Assembly (NCBI RefSeq): GCF_022870885.1
Contig: NZ_CP091509.1
Location: 2,418,001 to 2,482,000 of the forward strand
DNA length: 64,000 nucleotides
Direction: 5' to 3'
From: Neisseria dumasiana
GTDB taxonomy: Bacteria; Pseudomonadota; Gammaproteobacteria; Burkholderiales; Neisseriaceae
Shown one piece after another: positions 57,190 to 64,000 of this stretch (positions are counted from its first letter, which is position 1; each line of letters opens with the position of its first letter). The translations under genes and the position numbers were made by a program. The notes under the pieces were generated by a model. It did not search any database and was not told the origin of the DNA. It saw only the letters and a list, made by a program, of their open reading frames with translations.

Positions 57190-57857
57190 TTTTTCACCTC
57201 CTCCGCAAAAAACGGCGGCACTTCAACCACCCCGTTTTTCATCTCCGCACGGAAAAAGTGCGGCAGATTGCTGCCGTCGAAATCAATATCGTGCAGCATC
57301 CAGCCCAAATCTCGGTCGCGCTCGTTTTCAGGCAACTCCGACTCCGGCATGGAATCCTCATCCACCCAAGCAAAATGCGCCGGAAACTCACGCACACCCA
57401 TGCAAGGCTGCTGGAAGCACTGCCCTTTTGCGGCGCGGCGTTTGAACATCTCAATATGCTTGGCAACCGTTTCGCCCTCACCCGCCCGCGCAGTTAACAC
57501 CGCATGCGCCTCAATCACATAGGCCACGTCTTTCAACACCGTTGCCGCGCGCTGCTGACGGTCATCCTCAATCAGCGCATACAAATCTTCCACACTCTTG
57601 CGCCGCATCGCCCCGCTGACCTTACTGGCCGAAATCTTGCTGCCCAACTCATTGCGCCGCACCGACTCGAAGCGAATCGGCTTCAACACATGAATGCGGT
57701 CAATCACCCAACGAATCGCCGGCTTCCAATGCACCGCCGCCAAAATCCCCCGCGCCGCCGACGGTGTCATCACATCGTAAGACACCCGCTCTACTTTCAT
57801 CTCAGGGCGGGTAAAGCAGGCGTAGTCGCCCCAGATGTGTAAGCGTACCCGATTCAT
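57186..57857 (-). CDS. cas5c: Type I-C crRNA-processing endonuclease Cas5c (Cas5d)
   Basis: 223 residues. RAMP-type start RVRLHIWGDYACFTRPEMKV, glycine-rich region, and the Lys-His pair (Lys133-His134) in AKHIEMFKRRAAKGQCFQQP that in type I-C enzymes takes part in cutting the repeat. In type I-C this protein replaces Cas6: it cleaves pre-crRNA at the base of the repeat hairpin and caps the 5' handle. GGAG precedes ATG 57857. A gap of 79 bases separates it from the dynamin-like gene upstream; in standard loci cas3 would stand there. Confidence 0.95.
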   Translation of the reverse strand: MNRVRLHIWGDYACFTRPEMKVERVSYDVMTPSAARGILAAVHWKPAIRWVIDRIHVLKPIRFESVRRNELGSKISASKVSGAMRRKSVEDLYALIEDDRQQRAATVLKDVAYVIEAHAVLTARAGEGETVAKHIEMFKRRAAKGQCFQQPCMGVREFPAHFAWVDEDSMPESELPENERDRDLGWMLHDIDFDGSNLPHFFRAEMKNGVVEVPPFFAEEVKK

Positions 57858-57936
57858 TTTTTCTCCTATTGGTTTTTATTAATATGCCCCTAGAAGAGGG
57901 GCATATGTTTATTTAAATGTGACTAACAAAATTATT

Positions 57937-59637
57937 TTAGCTTTCCAAAATTCTATACGCCCCTTCAATAATTTCACCCTCTTTCTTCCATTCATCAAAT
58001 GCTTTTTTGCGCTCAGCAGTTTGCATATTAGCTTCTTGAATCACTGAAATTTTTTCTTTTAACTCTGTATAAGCTGGAAATAATTGTTTAATAAAATCAT
58101 CATTATTCAATGAATTAAGCAATCCAGATCGCTGTTCTTCAAGCATTTCCACAATATCTCCAACCATATTTAGAAAATCTTCTTCCGCTTTCGCCTTTTT
58201 ATAACTATCCCAAGCTTCTAGCGCAATACCTGCAAAAGCCATAACGGCATTTACTTTCGCCGCAAGATTAACGGCTCCCCACGGCTTAAATTTCAGATAC
58301 TTTGCAAGATCTACACCTACCATCTTCCCAGCAGCAACAATACCATCACGAGTAGCCAATACATGTGTATTGCTAATTTTTTGCTTGCTCAAAAATCCTA
58401 AACCCTTGTTCATTACAGCGGATCCCACAGAAGCCTCGAATCGCACCATTTCATTATCAAAGTCCAAGCTAATACGTTGCAACGAACTTTCTATAACCTG
58501 GCATTGTCGTCCAAACTCTTGTTCTAAACGGGTAGTTAATATAATCCCATCTTTTCCTAATTCATTTTCATAAAAATCTGAGAATGTATGTAAGTCTGTT
58601 CCTTTGACCTGACAAATCAATCCCGTGAAATAATCAAGCACAAATTCTTTCAAAGAACTACGTACATTATTGATTCGGGCAGTCATTGGCTCCAATTCAG
58701 AATTTAAATGTTGGGCAGTATCGGCTAAATGCACCAACTCATTATTTAGTATTTCCTGTGTTTTTTGAACAATTGGTAGCTGTTTACCTAATACATCCTG
58801 AATCATACTTTTTTGTGCTTCAAACACAATTGGTATTGCTCCACCATTTTTCTCTATGACATAACGAGTTGCATCTTGCAAAGTATGGATGCGAGATAAC
58901 TTTTTAAATTCGTCTAAATGATCCAACCAATAATCAATTCCTTCTCCAAACGGATTTGCTGATACAGCGACAATCTTAATATCAGCAACTTCTTTATCTT
59001 CTAATCCGATCATAGTTTTCAGACGGCCTAAGACATTATCTGCTTTGGTCTTTAGATTCTCTCTATAATCCCAATCATCTTCCACATCTGCCACCTCATC
59101 AAAACGGCTTAATACAAACACAGTACGTGATAACAGGTTCAAATCACGAAACAACCATTGCAAGTCTTCTTGATGGCTCTCTTTGATTGGGTTAGTTGAA
59201 TTCATGATATACAATATCAAATGAGCTTCACTAACATATTTTTTGGTCATCTCTTTATATTTCTCGATTTGACCTGCACTGTTTTGTTGTTCTTTAAAAC
59301 CAAATAATCCTGGGCTATCAATAAGCTCAATCTCATTATCCACATGATAAATTTTTACTTCGTTTGAGGATTCTTGCTGACTAATATTCATACTTTGGTC
59401 TAAACGTTCCAACCAAGCAGAAGCAATAGAAGTTTTACCTTCTGAAAAACCACCAATTAAGGCAACTTTTAAAACCGTACTTTGCATGTACTTTTTAGCA
59501 GTTTGTAGTTTTTCTAATAAGTCTGGATTAGGAACCAAACCAAATGATCGACCTTTCTCAATAAATTGACTTAATTTCTCTAGCATACTTTGTGCTTTTT
59601 CTTGTTGAACTTTAAATACAGTCACAGTATTTGTCAT
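57937..59637 (-). CDS. Dynamin-like GTPase 2 (LeoA/HP0731-like), embedded in the cas operon
   Basis: 566 residues, A+T-rich. The G domain has a P-loop IGGFSEGKTS (Gly62, Lys68, Thr69), a G3 motif ELIDSPGL (Asp107) and a G4-like SRFD (177-180). Helical stalk-like sequence follows, with a hydrophobic stretch in the region around 455-475 (GAVNLAAKVNAVMAFAGIAL), and the C-terminus ends in a charged helix (EWKKEGEIIEGAYRILES). This matches the smaller member of paired bacterial dynamin-like proteins. Such pairs bind membranes and can tether them; roles in toxin vesicle release and phage tolerance have been reported for relatives. It starts 14 bases after the first GTPase gene with AAGGAAATGTT upstream, so the pair is co-translated. 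Confidence 0.82.
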   Translation of the reverse strand: MTNTVTVFKVQQEKAQSMLEKLSQFIEKGRSFGLVPNPDLLEKLQTAKKYMQSTVLKVALIGGFSEGKTSIASAWLERLDQSMNISQQESSNEVKIYHVDNEIELIDSPGLFGFKEQQNSAGQIEKYKEMTKKYVSEAHLILYIMNSTNPIKESHQEDLQWLFRDLNLLSRTVFVLSRFDEVADVEDDWDYRENLKTKADNVLGRLKTMIGLEDKEVADIKIVAVSANPFGEGIDYWLDHLDEFKKLSRIHTLQDATRYVIEKNGGAIPIVFEAQKSMIQDVLGKQLPIVQKTQEILNNELVHLADTAQHLNSELEPMTARINNVRSSLKEFVLDYFTGLICQVKGTDLHTFSDFYENELGKDGIILTTRLEQEFGRQCQVIESSLQRISLDFDNEMVRFEASVGSAVMNKGLGFLSKQKISNTHVLATRDGIVAAGKMVGVDLAKYLKFKPWGAVNLAAKVNAVMAFAGIALEAWDSYKKAKAEEDFLNMVGDIVEMLEEQRSGLLNSLNNDDFIKQLFPAYTELKEKISVIQEANMQTAERKKAFDEWKKEGEIIEGAYRILES

Positions 59638-59651
59638 AACATTTCCTTTTT

Positions 59652-61847
59652 TTAGATTGTTTGAGAAATAGCTTCTAACTCTGTTTCAGCTGTTTCTAAT
59701 ACCTCTATAACAGATTTATATTGTTTTAATGGAACTTCAAGTTCCATTAAAACTTTTTCAACCTGCTCATTCATCGCATTCTTGATACTATCAAGAATTT
59801 TTTCCATTTCATTTCCAATTTGGTTAGTAGCTTTCCGAATTGCACTATCAGTTTCTTTACGTTGCTGGGACTTCTTATAATCTGAGCTAAAAAAGCCAAT
59901 GATTGATTTAGTTACCCCAATTAAAGCCCCAACTACGGCCAACACCCCACCTACAAAGGCAAAAGTCCAACCTGCTGGATTACTGGCCAATAATAAAGCA
60001 CCTGTTACTACGGCAACACCACTTGAAACTAATCCTAAAAGATCTAATCCATTATCAATCTTTATATCTAAATTAAAGTTTTTTAAATTAAATGAATTAC
60101 TTCTTTCATTAACAATATTATTTAAGTGAACACTTGTACGTTTTACGATACGCAACAACTCCTCTCCAAACTTGTTAGCTTCGAATTCAATAGAATTCCT
60201 CAATTTATTTTCTAGCTCTTTAGCTTGCAGCTCCATTTCATTTTTCAAATTACGTTTAAATGTGTCATTACTGATATCTTTATCTATTTCATTATAAAGA
60301 CTAGCTCGAATTTCATTCTGAAAAGCCTGTAAAATTTTTCCTCTTAATGAATCTAAGCTACCTGAAAATTGTTCCATTAACACCTTAATTCTAGCTTGAG
60401 AATTCAACACTTCGCCTCTTACCTTTTTTCTATCCTCATTAAATTTTCGACTTAACGCTTTCAAATCACATATTGAAGAATCTAATGCTTGGTAAGCCTT
60501 ATTTAAATTTGAACGTTTTATTTTATTGCGGTAATCAACAATGATTTCAGAAGATAATTTTTCTACAAAGTTAGGTAAGCCACTCAACTCCAAGATTTTA
60601 TCTCTTGTACCAAAACGCTCTAGAAATTTTCTTTGTTCATTTGCCTCTTTACTTCCTGGCACAATGCATTCAGTCAACCCCAAATAAGCTGGCCTTGCAC
60701 TAACGATTAAGCTCTGACAATACTTCTCTGCTAACTCTTGTTTTAATTTTTCGTCCAATGCCCGCAATCCATCTTTTTCACCTTGGCTAATTAATGGTTT
60801 TTTCAAAGAGCGAGGATTATTGACAGCATGGTTGTAGATTGTCCAAACTTCTGTTTGAGTACCTAAATGCTCTTTCATTTTTTCTAATGTACCTTTTTTA
60901 TTTCCCTTCTCTCCCTCATGTGTTTGTGGCGGACGTGCAGTACGGGTTATATAAAATACGGCATGAGCTTTCTTAACAGCCTCTTCAATTGAAGCTCGTA
61001 CAACATTTTCATCACCTTCAATACCAGGAACATCAATCAATACAAATTCATGATTATTATAGTTAAAGCTAAATGAAGTATTGTTACGGGTGAAATCTGA
61101 ACGACCATCTCCAATGATCTGGCCGTCTGCGAACTCCTTCAAACTCTCTGCTTCTCTAATTAAACGTGTATTTTCAGCTTCTGCATCTTTCTTTTCTTGC
61201 AATAAAGCTTTTAGATAATCTTTAAAATCTTCTGATTCTTTTTGCTTTTCAGCTTCAATTTCAGATAAAAGCTGTCGTGCTGTAACTAATTCTTCTTTCT
61301 CTTTAATCGGAATGAATAAAGAAATAAAGCGCTGCCACCATTTTTGATTCTTTTTAATTTCCTTTAATAACTCAACCAAATGATGAACCTCAACTTCAGC
61401 TCGCATAATAGATTCTGCATATTTTTGATCCAACTTATTTAAAATTTCCTGCACTTCCTCTATTGCTTGTTCTTTATTCATAATAATTTGGCGAACTTTA
61501 CAGAAAGCCTCTTCTGTTAAACCACTTTTCTCAGCTAATGTTTTAAATTTCTTTTGGCTTTCTATTTTACTTTCCTCTTTTAAAAATAGACGCAAAGCTT
61601 CTATTAAAGTTGATTTCCCTGCATTAGTTTCACCATAAAAAGCAATAGTAAATTTTTCCCATTCGCTTAATTTTTTTAATTCGTTAAGTTCTTTTTGAAT
61701 AGCTTTATTTAATTTATATAGGTTACCTATTGCAAAAGATATATCTTTATCAATTTTATCTTTCCCATTTTGTTTTGATAACTTATTTATTACTACCTCA
61801 ATTTGTCTGGCAATTTTTTCATAGATAAGATTTGATTCTGTTTCCAT
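59652..61847 (-). CDS. Dynamin-like GTPase 1 with membrane hairpin, embedded in the cas operon
   Basis: 731 residues, strongly A+T-rich. P-loop YGETNAGKST (Gly72, Lys78, Ser79); then a long charged coiled-coil insert (about 90-250) before the G3 motif VLIDVPGIEG near 272, a layout seen in the larger partner of bacterial dynamin pairs. Residues 600-653 hold two hydrophobic helices (LVSSGVAVVTGALLLA, then FAFVGGVLAVVGALIGV), like the membrane paddle of bacterial dynamins. Order and sizes match Campylobacter Cj0411/Cj0412. It lies 18 bases after cas3 with its own GGAG site. No link of such a pair with type I-C CRISPR is known to me. Confidence 0.82.
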   Translation of the reverse strand: METESNLIYEKIARQIEVVINKLSKQNGKDKIDKDISFAIGNLYKLNKAIQKELNELKKLSEWEKFTIAFYGETNAGKSTLIEALRLFLKEESKIESQKKFKTLAEKSGLTEEAFCKVRQIIMNKEQAIEEVQEILNKLDQKYAESIMRAEVEVHHLVELLKEIKKNQKWWQRFISLFIPIKEKEELVTARQLLSEIEAEKQKESEDFKDYLKALLQEKKDAEAENTRLIREAESLKEFADGQIIGDGRSDFTRNNTSFSFNYNNHEFVLIDVPGIEGDENVVRASIEEAVKKAHAVFYITRTARPPQTHEGEKGNKKGTLEKMKEHLGTQTEVWTIYNHAVNNPRSLKKPLISQGEKDGLRALDEKLKQELAEKYCQSLIVSARPAYLGLTECIVPGSKEANEQRKFLERFGTRDKILELSGLPNFVEKLSSEIIVDYRNKIKRSNLNKAYQALDSSICDLKALSRKFNEDRKKVRGEVLNSQARIKVLMEQFSGSLDSLRGKILQAFQNEIRASLYNEIDKDISNDTFKRNLKNEMELQAKELENKLRNSIEFEANKFGEELLRIVKRTSVHLNNIVNERSNSFNLKNFNLDIKIDNGLDLLGLVSSGVAVVTGALLLASNPAGWTFAFVGGVLAVVGALIGVTKSIIGFFSSDYKKSQQRKETDSAIRKATNQIGNEMEKILDSIKNAMNEQVEKVLMELEVPLKQYKSVIEVLETAETELEAISQTI

Positions 61848-61865
61848 TGAATATCTCCAAATTAA

Positions 61866-64000
61866 TTAAAAAACTAACGTCTCTACTTTCAAAAATCCTA
61901 CATTGCCCCACCACAACCCAGCCACCTCATCATACAAATCCAACCCAATCAGGCTGTAAAACTGCTTGCCAAACCGCTTTTCGTTAACCGTTTCTATCCG
62001 CCCTGCTTTGAACAGGGTTTGCAAGGCGCTTTCTGGCACTTGCACGGTGTAAGGCTGGAGCTTGCGCAGCAGTCCGCCGATTTGGTCGGCGTGGCGCAGG
62101 CTGTCGATCAGGCGTTCGGCTTCTTGGTCGAACGGGATAATCAGCGGCTGCATATGGGTTTCGATCATGCGGAATTCTTGAGCGATGGCTTGGAAGGGGA
62201 AATCGAGGCTGTCGCCTGCCTTCTTGTGCATGTCGAGAATGCCTTTGCTATCTAATTCTTTGCCTTTTTCTTCGTAAACATATTGGAAGTAGCGGCGGAT
62301 GGCCTGTAGTGAGAGCAGATCCTCGGCGTGGTGGCGCACGACTTCGCGCATGGCGGCGGAGAGCAGACCGAGTTCGGACGGGGCTTTCCATTTTTCTTCG
62401 GGTTTGAACACCCAGACAAAGCTGTTTTCAGACGGCCTTTTGCCTTCGCGGTTGCAGCGTCCTGCGGCTTGGGCGATGCTGTCCAATCCGGCTTCGGCAC
62501 GCATGACTAAGGGGAAATCGACATCTACGCCGGCTTCGATAAGCGATGTGGCGATCACGCGGCAGGGTTCGCTGTTTTTCAGACGGCCTCGGATGGTTTC
62601 TAACACTTGGCTGCGGTGTTTGGCGCACATCAGGGTGGTGAGGTGGAAAACGCCGTCAAGCTGTTTGGCGCTGTCGTACAGGCTGCGGGCGTGGCGGCGG
62701 TTGTTGACGATAATGAGGATTTGCTTGTGCTGTGCGAGCTTTTCGAGCAAATCGGCATCGGTTTGGAGGCCGATATGTTGCACGGTGGTGCGGCGCAGTT
62801 TGTCAAACAGTTCGAGTGGATTGGGGGCCAGCTCGCGGGTGTTTTCCAAGCCGCGGTAAAAACCGTGTTCGGCTTGGATGGCGGGCTGGGTGGCGGTACA
62901 CATGACGACGGAGCAATGGTAGTTGCGCGCCAGCTCTTTAACGGCCTGCATGATGGGCAACAAGAGTTTGAGCGGCAGCATTTGTGCTTCGTCGAGAATA
63001 ATCACGCTGCCGCTGATGTTGTGCAGTTTGCGGCAGCGGGAAGAACGGTCGGCAAACAGCGATTCGAAAAACTGCACGGCGGTGGTAACGACAACAGGCA
63101 TATCCCAGTTTTCGGAGGCTTGCCGCAATTTGTCTTTGCTGTGTTCGCCTTGCAGTTTGCTGCCGTCAAACGTGCTGTGGTGCTCCAGCACGGCGGCTTC
63201 GCCCAGATCGCCGAACGCTTTGCGGAACTCAGCGGCGTTTTGTTCGATGATGCTGGTGAAGGGAATCACATAAATCACGCGGCGCATGCCGTGCCGCTTG
63301 GCGTGTTCGAGGGCGAAGGCCATCGAAGTGAAGGTTTTGCCGCCACCGGTTGGCACGGTGAGGGTAAAAAGCCCCGGCACTTGCTCCGCCTGCCTCACGG
63401 CGTGGTCGAGAATATCGCTGCGCAGGCGGTTTAGGGCGGCATTGCGCTTTTCTTCTTCGGTTTGCTGCGGCTTTTCGGCAATATGCCGTCTGAAATCGCC
63501 GATAAAGCGGTTAAAGCGTTGTTGCAGCTGCAATAAATCGGGATGACCGCCGCGCTGCACGGTTTTATCTTCCAAGCCCGCATAAAAGGCTTCGGTGTCA
63601 AGATAATCGGCATCGACCAAACAGGAATACAGCATGCGGGTGAAAAAAGCCACGCTGAAGGACTTGGCATATTTATCCGCAGAATCGGCAATGCCAAACT
63701 TAACACCCGGCATCGGCAATTTTTGAGGCAGCTGAATCTCTTGCCGCCATACTTCATCCGGCTCGGGAATATCGTGAATCCCTTTGCCGAATGGCACGGC
63801 CAAGCGTTGGGTTAAGGTGCGGCGGTTGTCGCCCTCGCTGTTTCCGTTTGCCAAACCTGCATGATGGCCGGCTATGCAAAACGCCATTAATTTACCCAGC
63901 ACACTCCAGCGTTCAAAAGCGATTTTTGCACCCGCCGTAGCATGGTCCACCGATGGGCCGCCATGCAGGCGGCGGTTAAACTCCGGCGTGTATTTGCCCA
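61866..64000 (-). CDS. cas3: CRISPR helicase-nuclease Cas3, 5' end outside window
   Basis: About 711 codons visible; the frame continues to the right edge through GKYTPEFNRRL, so the apparent ATG at 63950 is internal and the start lies beyond the window. HD-nuclease residues are seen in the MDHATAGA and AGHHAGL stretches (the first HD pair lies upstream). Helicase motifs: VPTGGGKTFTSMAFAL (Walker A), IILDEAQML (DExH-box type), and QAAGRCNREGK (motif VI) after SLIEAGVDVDF. Cas3 is recruited by target-bound Cascade and degrades DNA. Unlike standard type I-C, cas5c does not follow directly; the dynamin-like pair does. Confidence 0.95.
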   Translation of the reverse strand, partial: GKYTPEFNRRLHGGPSVDHATAGAKIAFERWSVLGKLMAFCIAGHHAGLANGNSEGDNRRTLTQRLAVPFGKGIHDIPEPDEVWRQEIQLPQKLPMPGVKFGIADSADKYAKSFSVAFFTRMLYSCLVDADYLDTEAFYAGLEDKTVQRGGHPDLLQLQQRFNRFIGDFRRHIAEKPQQTEEEKRNAALNRLRSDILDHAVRQAEQVPGLFTLTVPTGGGKTFTSMAFALEHAKRHGMRRVIYVIPFTSIIEQNAAEFRKAFGDLGEAAVLEHHSTFDGSKLQGEHSKDKLRQASENWDMPVVVTTAVQFFESLFADRSSRCRKLHNISGSVIILDEAQMLPLKLLLPIMQAVKELARNYHCSVVMCTATQPAIQAEHGFYRGLENTRELAPNPLELFDKLRRTTVQHIGLQTDADLLEKLAQHKQILIIVNNRRHARSLYDSAKQLDGVFHLTTLMCAKHRSQVLETIRGRLKNSEPCRVIATSLIEAGVDVDFPLVMRAEAGLDSIAQAAGRCNREGKRPSENSFVWVFKPEEKWKAPSELGLLSAAMREVVRHHAEDLLSLQAIRRYFQYVYEEKGKELDSKGILDMHKKAGDSLDFPFQAIAQEFRMIETHMQPLIIPFDQEAERLIDSLRHADQIGGLLRKLQPYTVQVPESALQTLFKAGRIETVNEKRFGKQFYSLIGLDLYDEVAGLWWGNVGFLKVETLVF

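Overview
The window looks like a chromosome segment of a commensal or animal-associated Neisseria (Betaproteobacteria). The 12-base DNA uptake sequence AGGCCGTCTGAA (AG dialect) occurs dozens of times, often as inverted pairs just after genes. A comEA competence gene sits directly downstream of an rRNA operon, as in other Neisseria. Housekeeping genes (prfB, purB, tamA/tamB, fused birA-coaX) are neisserial in layout and rich in G+C. The species cannot be named from sequence alone.

Layout. 1-9458: part of a surface-polysaccharide locus: ATP-grasp ligase, HAD phosphatase, sugar N-formyltransferase, PLP aminotransferase and a PglD/WbpM-type 4,6-dehydratase, then a Wza/Wzb/Wzc-type export and tyrosine-phosphorylation module. 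9566-17648: a trans-4-hydroxyproline catabolic cluster (epimerase, D-amino-acid oxidase family enzyme, DapA-family deaminase, semialdehyde dehydrogenase, AGCS symporter, AraC-type regulator) and an MscS channel. 18038-26973: lipoprotein, prfB, an M16 protease homologue without its zinc motif, dienelactone hydrolase, TRIC-like channel, then rfaE2 / birA-coaX / SPOR protein joined by ATGA overlaps. 27022-28431: a scarred stretch with a miniature element, a broken YezG-type immunity gene, a 92-bp palindrome and an IS5-family transposase fragment. 28432-34572: comEA and a full rrn operon (16S, tRNA-Ile, tRNA-Ala, 23S, 5S; minus strand). 34831-43933: sstT, tamA, tamB, purB. 43998-51066: CRISPR array 1, an RTX protein, a thiP/thiQ-type transporter and CRISPR array 2. 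51067-64000: a type I-C cas operon running off the right edge.

Most striking is that cas operon. Its order on the minus strand is cas3, two dynamin-like GTPases (731 and 566 aa), cas5c, cas8c, cas7, cas4, a DUF4263/Shedu-type nuclease, cas1, cas2, array. The three extra genes are visibly A+T-rich, lie co-directionally in the gaps between cas genes, and are not known parts of type I-C. The two GTPases resemble the paired membrane-tethering dynamins of Campylobacter (Cj0411/Cj0412) and LeoA/HP0731; Shedu is a known stand-alone phage-defence nuclease. The operon therefore looks like a composite defence unit: adaptive immunity with a membrane-acting pair and a second nuclease, possibly sharing transcription. 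Other signals there: an internal ribosome-binding site in cas8c for a Cas11c small subunit, a boxA antitermination motif between cas2 and array 2, and a spacer carrying the 10-base uptake-sequence core, pointing to neisserial DNA as a source of spacers.

Limits: all family names come from motif and layout recognition. No database, alignment or structure tool was used. Starts were chosen from ribosome-binding sites and overlaps.
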